DNA of 64,000 nt from Lutraria lutraria (taxonomy: Eukaryota > Mollusca > Bivalvia > Venerida > Mactridae): contig OZ026848.1 of the NCBI GenBank assembly GCA_964023205.1, positions 33,901,912 to 33,965,911 of the forward strand, given 5' to 3'. A model generated the notes under the pieces. That model ran no database searches and was not told the origin of the DNA. It was given only the letters and a program-made list of their open reading frames with translations. The number at the start of each line of letters is the position of its first letter. Positions within the stretch are counted from its first letter, which is position 1. The position numbers and the translations under genes were made by a program. Shown here piece by piece: positions 35,340 to 46,265 of this stretch.

Positions 35340-36380
35340 AACGTACATTTATGCAACAAAAAGATGAAGTATATTAAAAAGATTTGTAGTTACTGTTTGC
35401 ATCTTGTGGAGGGATAATGGCACGTTTACTTAAGTTTTAAGATGAAATATGCATTAAATAAGATCAATTCAAAATTACACATGAAACAGTACAGACAAAC
35501 TGGTAATATATTTCATATACAGTAAAACTTGCCTTAAGTGACCACTTGAGGAATGAAAATATGGTCTCTGAAGACAGGTGGTCTCTTAACTAAGGATTGG
35601 AATTACATCCTATATAATAATTTGAAACCATGTACATTTAATTAGGCAGTTAAAAACATTTTATGTAACAGTAGCTTAGCATTTTAAAAGCAGTACTTGA
35701 AAGTACATAAAATATTTGAAAAATAAACATTAATGATTTTAAAATGATTTAGAAAACATAAAAACATGTGTTGTTAAATGTTATGATACTGTTGAAACAA
35801 AACAGTTTAGAAGAACGGATGACAAATTTCTGAGCTTGCTCCAGAACTAAAGGTTTATTTATCACAGTTATTCGTTCCACTAAACTTATAATTTTCCGGT
35901 TTGCCACCATTCCTTTTGTTCAGGTGATACAGACAATCACACATTTAGGACAACACACCACACAGCGGTTGCTTAGGAACTACTATATAGACAGAAAGTA
36001 AAGGTCGTTAACCGCGTTTGACAGGTGGTCGCGTAACTAAGCTAAATTAATGTTTAAAAACTCTTGGGAGGAATTGAGAACATAATTTACGTGAAGAACT
36101 ACTGTAAGTTGGCATTAATCAAAAAAGACAATGGAAAGATGACTTCATGAAAACCAAGTTTATAAAGAATTTGGTTTTATTTAGAATTAACATTTATTCA
36201 GTGTGTTTGGACATGATAGCCAGGAGGCTATTGTCTCCCAAAGTTCGAAAGTTCGAGCTATTTGTAATAGTCTGAAACCCTTATTAACAATTAATAGATT
36301 GAAGAGATGTAAAGAGATTCAGATTCAATCTAACCACTATTATTAATCTTAGGCTGTCATTAATGTCCAACGCTGATCTT
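35340..36380. other. Non-coding, with 'ggtggtctcttaactaag' repeat motifs
   Basis: Near 35518, 'tacagtaaaacttgcc', 'gtgaccacttgagg' and 'ggtggtctcttaactaag' are partly echoed at 36020-36045 ('ggtggtcgcgtaactaagct'). It may be a worn MITE with TACAGT ends. No gene. Confidence 0.4.
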
Positions 36381-36384
36381 TTAA

Positions 36385-36656
36385 AGGCCCATTAGTTTTT
36401 TGAATTAAGCAATACAGAATAATGTATAAAATAATAGTAAAATGTAAGAAGTATAGTTTATAATGCCCTAAAAAAACATTTACATAATGCCTTTCTTTAG
36501 CCACATCTCATAAAAACGTTATCAGTTCGTTTTTCTTATTTTTTGCAATATCATTGAAAAAAAATACTGTGCTACATTTCTAAATATCTAGTACTACTCT
36601 TTCTAGGTAAAATAAAATCTACTTCCAATTTTAACATCCAAACAGCTAATGGGGCT
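36385..36656. mobile_element. 272 bp MITE with TTAA target duplication
   Basis: It begins AGGCCCATTAG and ends CTAATGGGGCT (inverse of AGCCCCATTAG). TTAA flanks both sides (36381-36384, 36657-36660), as in piggyBac or Kolobok elements. Confidence 0.75.
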
Positions 36657-36660
36657 TTAA

Positions 36661-38550
36661 ATTCACACCTGTTCTTACATGTCAGTGTTAGTTAAACATT
36701 TTTAAAAAAACTAAAATGATAACTAGATAAATTTTGACCATTGATTATTGTAAATTAATTTCACTTAATTTGTTAAAAATAAATTATTAATACCTTGTTA
36801 TTCAAATTTCCATTTTAAAAACTGCTCATGTACAAAAGTAGTTTTAATTAAAAAGATCAGAGATTTTAGACATAAAACTTATAGATAATAATGGAAAGAA
36901 ATAACTCAATACAATTAAAAAATTGAAGGCATGTGCTTTGACAAAAAATCAAAGGCCTGAAAGGCCTGAAATGAGATGAATTTTGTGATACAAGGATATC
37001 TCTGAGTTGATACAAAATTTAAAACTGTATCAATAATTCTGTCCAAAACGAGGACCTAGTACTGTAGGCTACTGTTTATTCAAACAAATAATGATTAAAG
37101 TACAAGGATCATGTTGTCTGTTTAAAAAGATTATTTCACCACATGAATTAATTTATCAAGGCCTTGTAACATATCCTAATTGTGTTCACCAGGTAGTTTT
37201 ATTAACCTGTGTCCACCAAGGCCGTGATATACCAATTAAAACGTTTTTAAACAACGGTCTTATACTTCGCAGGAATTCTTTTTCTTTATGCAACATTTAA
37301 TGTTATGTATATAAATATATTGTTCTGAACTGGTGCAGCAAGCCCTTCAACTTGCAAAAAGTATGTCTCGATCACTCGTTCCGCTGTTAGCTACAGTATA
37401 TTTTGTTTTATATCGTTCGTGTTTTTATACCTACATCGGCGTTTATCGAAAGAATATCAACTTTGCAATCATATACAACCGACAAATTATTCAATGGGTG
37501 GATACCTTAGACACTACAACTCATGATTTGAAGCAATCTCAATTAAGCTGCTTAAGCGGCCATATTGACTAACGTAAAATCCGTACCTGTTCCGTACCAT
37601 TCCGAATGGAAACCTTCATGGCCGCGGAGAAACTGATTCGTCAAATCTTGAATCAAGAACGCACCAGTTGACAAGAAAATAATAATTTGGCGCTCACTTT
37701 TGATGATAAATAAACAAAAATCCAGCATCCTATTTGTTTGACCGCGGTGGTATACATTTTACAAAGTTCAATCCTTCAGACGAAATTTGTTTCCCGCGCA
37801 AATGCAATTATATATTGTATTAAATTTCGTCTAAATTTCTTTCTAGTCCTTTGGGAACAGTCAAGTTAAAGCGCTATTTATAGAATGAATTGGGAAAACC
37901 ATGTACTTATCTGAATATTTAGGGGATTATTAATTTAATCCAGGATGAAGATGATGGTATCATGATACTCAAAACATTGATACATTAAACCAATTCAGGA
38001 CGTATTTATAAGCAAAATTATAGCCTTTAGAAATGGGTCCTAAACGCTAAAAATAGAAAATCGGTATAGTTACCACACCGACGGTATTTACTTAACTGAC
38101 TGTGTGTGAATGAGTGTTTGTACTTCGTGCAGTATCGCTCTGTTAGCGAGTCTGTAACGACAAAGACCGAAAAATGTAGTACGAAGCGCTACCTAAGGCT
38201 ATATAGAGAAATGCAGTGTTGAAATTCATAGTCTGCGTGATCGCTATATGAGAAGAATTTACAAGTAAATTCATCTCATAAAAACAGAACTGGAATTAAC
38301 AACACCATGCCATTATAATTAATATATGCAAAGCAATCTTTATCATACAATATAACTGTTTATAATCAGTTACTGTTTTCAGCTTCAACAACTTAAGATA
38401 CATAGGCTTATTTTAAACAGACATTTACCAAATTATGAAACTTAAACAGACATTAGTGGTTGCTTTCTTACTGCATTGGCATGCTATACATGCAGCTAAG
38501 CACTGCTAAAACTCTATAGCTTCAGTGTTTCCTATTTTGACTTGCTAAGC
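36661..38550. other. Interior of the 12.2 kb element: no confident feature
   Basis: ORFs at 37091-37300 and 37333-37572 (plus) have no motif. A less AT-rich stretch near 37560-37680 carries short 'atggccgc' and 'gcggccat' motifs on opposite strands and could be a promoter, but this is not supported further. Confidence 0.35.
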
Positions 38551-38558
38551 ATATTGTC

Positions 38559-38564
38559 TTTATT
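38559..38564 (-). terminator. Poly(A) signal AATAAA after the candidate terminal exon
   Basis: tttatt on the plus strand lies ~35 nt downstream of the stop codon at 38599-38601, the normal distance for a short 3' UTR. Confidence 0.5.
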
Positions 38565-38598
38565 GCAACATTCTCATCATTCTATTCCACACAACAGT

Positions 38599-39260
38599 TC
38601 AGAATCTTTCCCTTAATGGTGATGTCATTATTTTGCTGGCAAGTTCACTGACACCGGAGGACACTGAAATAACAGAAAAACAAACATAATATTAGCATTG
38701 TCTCTTTAAGAAAAGAACTGACTCTTAGTTAAAAATGTTTACAGTCTAACTCACTTGGTGTGTCACAAACATTACAACATGTCAAGTTTACCAACTGCAG
38801 GATTGACAACTTACAAAGAAATTAAAATATGACATTCCCATAAAAGTTTAAGCCAGTACAAACCAACTCCTTGTTTATGTTGTTAGTAACCTGCAACTAA
38901 CACTATTGAAACAGAGTTGGGTGACAAAAACTGTCAGTGTCGGTCCTGTCAGTGCTTGAACCACTAACAATTGGTACATAAGCTTGTGACTCTATCGAAT
39001 GAGCTAGTTGAACAAGTCACTGATTGTCAAAATATTTTTTCCGTAATATCATTATACTTTTACTCACCAGCAAATCCAGCATGGCTGGCTTTGGCTTTTT
39101 TGCTGTTGCAGCGTGGTTCCAGGAGATACTTTTCTTTTACATTTCTCTTTTTGCTGGTATTCTAACTGAAGGGCTACTAAAGGAATGTTCTGGACTGGTT
39201 CTACCCATTATAACCAGGAAACTGGCCATTCTTTCTTGTGTCTTTCCAGAGGTGGTCTTT
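38599..39260 (-). CDS. Last two exons of an unidentified minus-strand gene, inside the 12.2 kb element
   Basis: The terminal exon 38599-38663 follows acceptor ctgttatttcag and reads (V)SSGVSELASKIMTSPLRERF to a stop; AATAAA follows. The preceding exon 39068-39260 has acceptor ttacatttcag and donor gtgagt. Its first part reads KTTSGKTQERMASFLVIMGR, TSPEHSFSSPSVRIPAKREM. Near an A-rich run the frame must shift by one base to read KEKYLLEPRCNSKKAKASHA, GFA, which joins the terminal exon in phase. So either one exon carries an indel or the exon model is wrong. I do not recognise the protein. It could be a captured host gene, a cargo gene of the element, or a dead copy. Confidence 0.4.
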
Positions 39261-39261
39261 C

Positions 39262-40495
39262 TGAAATGTAAATTGTGTTCTATTTATTTGCATATATACA
39301 TGTATATATACACTTTTGAATGACAGATAGACATTTCCGATGAAAAATATTTACATACAGTATCGTTTTAGAGTCGAAGAAATCGTGAATAGGACGTTTG
39401 ATATGAAAACTTATCCGAAATTGCAGTTATGACCTTTCTATCCGAATTCATTTTCACTTCATTGATACATCAGATTATGAGAACCCGCCTGATTATCGTG
39501 GAAAAATACCTTTAATCAATACAGATTGAAAACGCTTGTTTGTTGATCGAATATACCGGTTCATTACGGTCATTATCAGGATCGTGTTTATCGCGAAACG
39601 GAGATAAAACGAAATGGAGATAAAACATCGAAAATTTCTTCTATTTATGAGGCTAGAAATTAACTTATTAGTAACTCAACAAAATTAAATAAAAACTGCT
39701 CAAACAGCCTTATTAACAACGATTTAAACCATCAGTATTTTTCATCTCAATTGCGCTTTTAATTCGAAATCCGTTAAAACTCCAATGCGTTGTTTATCAA
39801 ATGCTACATGGTTTACGAGGCCATGCATATTTGCATAGATTGGTTATTGTAACTACAGTTTCTCCAACATACAGGTTTGTACGAAGTACAGAAAAAACAA
39901 ATGTCGTTGATTTTTACATTTAACCATTGTTTGTATAAAATCTGATTTTTTAGATAAGCGTAACAGTCTTCGAAACAGTTTTCGGGACTTTGGCGAATTG
40001 GGGGTAGTAAGGTTTAGAAACGAACCAGTAAAAAGAGCGTAGCCTAATCGTTTGGGGAGAAGCTGTAAAATATACAATAAACATTTCAAAACCTTTGTAG
40101 TTACGGTAAAAAACATACATTTTAAATATTCTGATATTTTTTTATCACTTAATAGAAACATATAGGTCAAATCAAGTTGTTTGAGAAAGATGAAAAGAAA
40201 GTAAATTCTTTTTTAATAATACCAGCTTCTCCCAAATCGATTACGTAACTACATGACGCTTTTTCAACAGTATTCAATACTGACGGCGCCGTGCTCGGTG
40301 CCGTCAATAAAGTACACCCTAAATACTACCAAATCCACCATAGTCTGATATGATACAACCACATTAAACTTGCATCTAATGATGTTCCCGATATTATGCC
40401 ACGTTGACATCATAGAACGATGCCTACATTACTTATTCGCGTTTCATCAACAGAGCAGACGAACAGATTCAGTCAAACATGACAGGTAACGCGAC
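39262..40495. other. Interior of the 12.2 kb element, upstream of the candidate exons
   Basis: A minus frame at 39853-40170 contains NSPKSRKLFRRLLRLSKKSD and a possible donor (gtatgt) near 39880, but its phase does not fit the exon at 39260. A short hairpin, TGACGGCGCCG / CGGTGCCGTCA, is near 40280-40306. Nothing else was seen. Confidence 0.3.
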
Positions 40496-40499
40496 GAAT

Positions 40500-40620
40500 A
40501 GCCGGTCCAATGATTGACCAATCAAAAATGACTGAAATCACCATTAGCCTATCAAATGGCCAGGATTGGCCAAACTAGTAATAGACAATACAGTAAGTAC
40601 TCGCAAACAGCTATAACAAG
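40500..40620 (+). mobile_element. Family A fragment at the inner edge of the right inverted repeat
   Basis: 'tccaatgattgaccaatcaa', 'caccattagcc-atcaaatg' and 'gtaagtactcgcaaacagct' match A2 at 61317-61432. It is truncated just before the inverted repeat arm begins (~40645). Confidence 0.65.
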
Positions 40621-41536
40621 TTAAATGTTTGTACGGCGCAAAATCAATACTAGAATGTGGCCTATGTAACATTTTTGAAGTTTCAGATGACACGAATTTG
40701 TTATTTTGACTTAACTGATCCCGAAACTAAAGTGATCATCTACTCCATCAAAAATACAAGCCGTTGATGTTTCATGAATCTCATGAATCTGGTCATATGG
40801 TTCTACAGTTCACGAGGTACTCTATATGTAGTCCCTGTTTCCACCCTAAAATTAAAATCAGGGGAAACTATCACCTCGATGTATCAGACGTTGCAATATC
40901 TGCTGGAATGCATTTAAAATATTTAAATAAAGTCTCCAAAAATAATATACTCCGTTGTCTGAGGGTACGTTGTCGTAAAAACCTGGTATAACGGTCCCAA
41001 ACATAGATTTTCAACTGTTAAGTGACCATCTATATCGAACCATAAAGTGACCGTCTATGTCGAACCAATTAAGTCATCATTTCTCACCTGATCGGACATT
41101 TTTTGTATTGAGCTCCGAAATCGATATTTAATTAATAACAATTGCGTAAACAAGTCAGTGTCCACGCTCGCGATTATAAAATTAGTCTGTGTGATATGTT
41201 TATAATATTTTGTTTATTTGCGACATGTTGCTAAAATAAATACATCGAAACGTATAAATACCGTGTTCCGTATCTTATAACACGATTAAATGATTATTAC
41301 AACACACCGACGATCGCTCCAAAATGTAATAAACACAGCGAATTTCTCTAATAATTTATACATCGAAGTTCATTTAGATCGAACAATTTTTCCTAAGTCC
41401 TTTGATATAAAGAGTTTCGGCTGCATTTTCAAGAGCACGACCATTCGGGCTACCAAATAGCAAGATGCACTAGACTGGACCAGTAAGCTATTGCTTGTCG
41501 TACGGACCTTCCTTAATGTCGAACCATGTCGTCACA

Positions 41537-42296
41537 TAGTCCAACTAATTAGACTGCTTTGTGACGGCGAGAGATTTTTCGACTTGGCTCCGTCCCGCAC
41601 AGTCTAACAAAGATCTGCATATTTGTGTGCGGAAAATCCCCAATTAAAACCCGTTGGGCCCGATAACTACAATATCTGTGACCAAAGTGAACCATTCCAT
41701 GGGTAGAAAACATGTTTCTATACTCATCTGAGTATAAATTATTCCCACATACCTTTTCTGAAAGATGCATTAATGATTTGTTTCTCCCCACTATTTCCCA
41801 ACTGAAAACGAAACTGGCGTAATGGCGGTAAAATGCCGGTGTCATGGTAAACATTGCCTACTCTCAAAATAATTTTAAGTACACGTTTAAATAAGCTGGC
41901 ATGTCAACGAAACGTTGGCAAGTTAATTTTCAATCAATTCTAGTTAATTCTAGGTACTCATTATAAAGATCAATAAAGAATTAACTGTCCGACGGTATTT
42001 GTGTACGGAGGGGAACTGGATGAGGCTAAAGCCCGTTCGTACCGTTTTTTTTCACGCGACGTAAAATTTAAGTTTAATATTTCAAATTTGACATTTAACA
42101 CAGATTTTTTAAAGCACATTCATGCAGATTATTGTTATTTGTATTGAATTAAGTAAGTTATACACGTAATTGAAGAATTTTGACGTAATTTTAAATTCCG
42201 CACATAAATATGCAGATGTTTGTAAGGCTGAGAGGATGGCCCTTCCGAATTCGTTCACGAAAATCGGCCAACCGAAAAGCCGAATTAGTAGGGCTA
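41537..42296. mobile_element. 760 bp inverted-repeat element, 9 bp target duplication, empty site in the other arm
   Basis: The ends TAGTCCAACTAATT and (inverted) TAGCCCTACTAATT agree. GTCGTCACA flanks both sides (41528-41536, 42297-42305). The left arm has a single copy of this site (32136-32144) and no element. Nine-base duplications suggest the MULE group, though hAT-like variants are possible. The 101-residue minus ORF (41549-41854) has no recognised motif. Confidence 0.88.
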
Positions 42297-42832
42297 GTCG
42301 TCACAGTGCCCATATATATTACTAAACTAATTCTCGTTGTAGCGCACCAGACAGAGTCAAATTCTCAGTCAACTGAAACCACTTTTATTGAAATATTGAC
42401 ACGTTTCTAGTAATTTATAGATGATTGACATTGACGAGACGACAACGATATGAAACAGCTACTAGTATTCGGTGAATGTCACGTGATCATTGAGACTATT
42501 AGCGAGTCCGATTAACAACTTGAATAATACACAGTCTGTATGTACACATGAACACCACTTAAAAAGTAGTTTTGCTTCATCCTCAGTAATATAACACAAT
42601 GCTTGATAGTGTACCAAATTCAACGCCATGTTTGTTTACTATAGTAGGATTGGATTCGGTTCGTTTATTGACAGATGGGCAGATTCATTCCCGTCGTTGT
42701 TTATCGAGCTCGCTCCATTCTTAGACTATAAATAGCGACTGCGTCATCAAGCTAACACTAGTTGGTGTGAGTAACACGTGACCTCGCTCTATTTCTGTTT
42801 TGTTTATTGTACTATCACGTGATGACCATTGC

Positions 42833-43454
42833 TATGGTGGCTGATTTCTGCCATTTCATATCTTCGTGTGTTCGCCCCCAAATGTCGAAGCACGACGTCA
42901 CGAACACACGATAAATTGCTCATTTATCGTGTCTTCGCCTTCGACCTAAGAGGGCGAATACACGAACACACGAAATATTGAAGGCGCATGTCTACCGGAA
43001 GGCGAAGACACGACGACACGACGACACGACACATTGCAAATTATCGTGTCTTCGTGTCTTCGTCCTTCGGTGCGAAGCACGACTGCACGACGATACGAAA
43101 ATTGGCCAATTTCGAGTACGGGGCGAAGCACGACGACACGAAGACACGATACTTAGCCTATTGTCGTGTCTTCGCCTTCCGCCTGTCTAGGCGAAGACAC
43201 GAACACACGACGCATATAGGGCGCCGATACGAAGATTTCATACCCGCCGACACGAAACTATATAAGAGAAGATTTCGTTAGTTCGCCTATCAAAATATCG
43301 TTATTTCGCCTTCCATATTTCGTGTGTTCGTGTATTCGCCCTCTAAGGTCGAAGGCGAAGACACGATAAATTGGCCATTTATCGTGTGTTCGTGTCGTCG
43401 TGCTTTTGGGGGCGAACACACGAAGATATGAAATGGCAGAAATCAGCCACCATA
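42833..43454. mobile_element. Family B fold-back element, 622 bp, 6 bp target duplication, empty site in the other arm
   Basis: The ends TATGGTGGCTGATTTCTGCC and GGCAGAAATCAGCCACCATA are perfect inverses, extending inward through 'tcttcgtgtgttcgccccca'. CATTGC flanks both sides (42827-42832, 43455-43460), and the left arm has one copy (GCAATG, 31616-31621). The interior is a dense set of 'cgaagacacgacgacacg' repeats on both strands. The open frames over it are a by-product. Confidence 0.9.
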
Positions 43455-43642
43455 CATTGCGGATATTTCGGGCACTGTCAGTAATCTGCTTCGGTGCAAG
43501 AAGTTGCGATTTTGCATTGCCACTTATCACGTGATGACCATTGCGGATATTTCGGGCACTGTCAGTAATCTGCTTCGGTGCAAGAAGTTGCGATTTTGCA
43601 TTGCCACTTAAAAATAAGCATTCCAGAGTGGACGGAAGTCGC

Positions 43643-43685
43643 CGTACAATAAACAAATACTCGTAGGTATAATTCGTCTAGAAAA
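43643..43685 (+). mobile_element. Family A short transposon, right end of copy A3
   Basis: 'aataaacaaatactcgta' and 'gtataattcgtctagaaaa' match the right end of A2. This is the end missing from 31310-31441. Confidence 0.6.
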
Positions 43686-43737
43686 CATTAAACAGGGCAC
43701 GCATGTCTGCGGAAGAAATTTAAGAGGCTCATCATAC

Positions 43738-43955
43738 AAATCGAGTTTTGCCTTTTCAACAGTCTGAGTCATTTGAAGCGGACAGTTCACCTAAGCATCG
43801 CTCCTGGGAAGAACCAGTACTAGACTCCCATTCTCCGTAAGCAACTGCCTACTTTCTCACATAAAGAGTCATGGTCGGTAGCGGGACTCGAAACCACGAC
43901 CCTCTATCACTGAGAAGTTACAGTCATTTGAAGTCAGCTACCACGGAGACGGGTT
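43738..43955 (-). mobile_element. tRNA-derived SINE with conserved body, copy 1
   Basis: The minus strand has a tRNA-like head (CCGTGGTAGCTGACTTCAAA; B box GTGGTTTCGAGTCCCGC), then 'ctctttatgtgagaaa-taggcagttgcttacgga', 'actggttcttcccagga' and a tail 'gttgaaaag...aaaactcga'. It matches 62434-62668 throughout. Confidence 0.8.
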
Positions 43956-43989
43956 TCGCCGGATTGTGAAATTCGCTTATCATTTGTTT

Positions 43990-45170
43990 GAAAAAAAGTC
44001 TTATTAACAATGATAAATGAAATTAAACATGATGTTTGACAATACTATAGACTAAACTTGTAAGAAATATTTACACATGTCCTGTAACTCGCGTTTAATT
44101 TTCGAACAAAATACTTAATATTAGCAATTATTTCGGTTATGATCTAATAAACCTTTTATTGAAACATAAAAGTAATTAAAGGATTTGTCAAATTTGTTGC
44201 ATACCGTTTTCTGAAAGTTTTAAACATGTGACATCTGCTAGATATATATTTTCTCAGTTAATTTTTGCTATACCCACTAGAAAAGTAATCGTTCTGAAAA
44301 AAATGGTACGAGTAAATAAATATATATATATTGAATGGCAGCAGGAGCTAGTGTAATAAAGCTATTAGTCAAAAAAATAATACTCTCACATTCCCTAAAA
44401 CTCAGATCGCACAAAAAACGACCAGAAGATATAGATCTCGGTTTAACGCTAAATAATCCATATTCGATAAGGTTAACTTGCTAAAATCAATACTGACCAC
44501 TTATTGGTTTCTTGGCGTAAAGGGAAACAACTAGTTTATCAGACAGGTCAAAAAATCAATAACGACAGGAGTTGTCTTTTCATAGGAAAATAGCGTCAAT
44601 GTTCCGCGTGGATGACAGATTATATAATCCATAAATTTTATAAACATACGTTTCGTTTATGGATATATATAGAGAGAGAGTACGCATTTTTATACGTACA
44701 CTTCGGCCTATGTGTACTTACAATGATGACTGAATCATGCTGATTTTTTTATTTACTACAAACAATGATCTATCATGTTAAGTAGGCTAACGTTAGAATT
44801 TTTTCTAAATTAAAAACAGTTATCATGTTTTTTTCGAGACAACAAAAATAAGAGCGACAGGAATAGCACGATACTAATATTATTAATACTTAAATTTGTG
44901 CTGTTGTTATCAGAGTTATGTGTGAAAATGGTAAAATAATATGAATCACTGACTGATTTAAACTGCAATTTAAAGCAGTATTTAAATGTACATTAAGGCT
45001 CTGTGTCGATCTTATGTATCTTTTAAATAGTGAGGCCGTCTTCGTATAATTTTAGTGACAGCACGTGTTCTTACTGAGAAACATAAATTGATATAAGTTT
45101 AATGTATATACAATATTGTAGTGCAGGGCTTTTTTCACAGGTAGGAAAAGTGACATTTTTGTTACAGGAC
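43990..45170. other. AT-rich non-coding stretch
   Basis: A short GA run (agagagagag) lies near 44671. No exon or element was recognised. Confidence 0.5.
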
Positions 45171-45176
45171 TTTTTC

Positions 45177-45251
45177 CTTAAACTGGTTCCCGTTCCATGA
45201 TGCAGTGCACCAAAGGCTTTGTACACACAAGTCAACGGGAACCAGTTTAAG
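45177..45251. repeat. Small hairpin element, copy 2 (perfect 18 bp arms)
   Basis: CTTAAACTGGTTCCCGTT (45177-45194) and AACGGGAACCAGTTTAAG (45234-45251) form a perfect 18 bp stem around 39 nt, which contains 'tgcagtgcaccaaagg'. The partner is at 30229-30290. Confidence 0.85.
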
Positions 45252-45670
45252 AGTAACGTGCGCAAGGTGTTAGTATTTAGAGTGTACTACGTGACAAGGT
45301 ATTACAGTCACTACTGTGCTAAGATGTACCCTATAACTACCACTACCTACAACGGAGATCGGGGCGGTCGGTCAAGGGTTGGTGCAGGACGCGAACCCGA
45401 TACATGGTTAAAACCAAACTGTGACATTTTCTTCAAATTTGGGAAAGAATAACTCATATTTTTTTGCGAAAGGGGAAGAAAAAACTTGGATGTAAACTAA
45501 ATTTTTTGGGAAACTGCATGATTTTAAAGGATTATCCTGAGGGGAAGACGCCTGTTAAAAGCGCCTGTTATAGAAGGAAAATAGCTCTGTAGAATGTCAA
45601 TTATCCTTTTAAAAGTCTTGTTATAATTGTGTAATTTGATCTCAGGTAAGTTAACTTATTTGTAACTTAA

Positions 45671-46227
45671 AGGGGCATGCCCTGGAACTGCTGTGTCTTG
45701 GGTTTTATACACCAAAAATGCGTTTATCACTTGTAAAAACAATTATTACCGAAAAGTCAAAGAAGAATGTGTCTCCAAAAAATGGCCCTATAACGCGCGC
45801 GTGGGTATTTATATGCCAGTTTAAATAAAAGGCTTTGACGACAACGATATTTCCAATTCGTCTGAGAATTTAACTTAGCGTGTGCGCTGCCTTTCAAGCA
45901 GCAAAACAATGATATTTACCTATAATTGAACGATAGAGAAGCTTTATGTCGCAAACAATGAACATGACATGAGCAATACTTACCATTTCACAGTTTGTTG
46001 ACATTTTTTCCGCTTTTTGACAGATCCCAAAAGGGTCGAGTTATGAAAATGACGAATATTTTCTAAGGGGTAATCGGCAGGTTTAGTAAATCTTGAAATG
46101 TGTATTTTGAGTCAACTAGCGGGATATTTCGTAAATATTTTACAGGACTTTCATTAATTGATTTAGGCATTCAAATGATACCAATTTGATTTATATTCGA
46201 GACGCTTCAGTTCCAGTGCATGCCCCT
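45671..46227. mobile_element. 557 bp inverted-repeat element with TTAA target duplication
   Basis: AGGGGCATGCCCTGGAACTG at the left matches AGGGGCATGCACTGGAACTG (inverted right end) with one difference. TTAA flanks both ends (45667-45670, 46228-46231), as in piggyBac or Kolobok elements. No ORF. Confidence 0.88.
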
Positions 46228-46265
46228 TTAAATATTAATTTATTTTAAATTCATTAAAGAGGGAA

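Larger units (their letters stand above)
31442..43634. mobile_element. 12.2 kb element with ~1.6 kb terminal inverted repeats and an 8 bp target duplication
   Basis: The outer ends CGTACACTCTGGAATGC (left) and CGTCCACTCTGGAATGC (right, inverted) start arms of 1,593 bp that match almost base for base. The right arm reaches the same length once its two nested insertions with their duplications (769 and 628 bp) are subtracted. GAAGTCGC flanks the element at 31434-31441 and 43635-43642; the direct repeat extends to 14 bp (GAAGTCGCCGTACA) because the left end also begins CGTACA. It sits in a family A transposon whose two halves lie on either side. The interior (33035-40644) holds other transposons and the last exons of a minus-strand gene. 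No transposase, integrase or polymerase was recognised. An 8 bp duplication with long arms recalls fold-back members of the P or hAT groups, but class is open. Confidence 0.8.
40645..43634 (-). repeat. Right terminal inverted repeat of the 12.2 kb element, with two nested insertions
   Basis: It is the reverse complement of 31442-33034, interrupted at 41537-42296 and 42833-43454. Removing these and one copy of each target duplication leaves 1,593 bp, equal to the left arm. Confidence 0.85.

Noticed and set aside
37333..37572. 79-residue plus-strand ORF starting MQQALQLAKSMSRSLVPLL
   Set aside because: It has no recognised domain, and a donor-like gtatgt inside the frame leads nowhere.
42946..43281. 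Arg/His-rich ORFs on both strands
   Set aside because: They are frames through the palindromic 'cgaagacacgac' interior of a fold-back element.
31442..43634. Polinton/Maverick, a large virus-like transposon
   Set aside because: Those have 6 bp duplications, AG ends, and polymerase, integrase and capsid genes; none is seen here.
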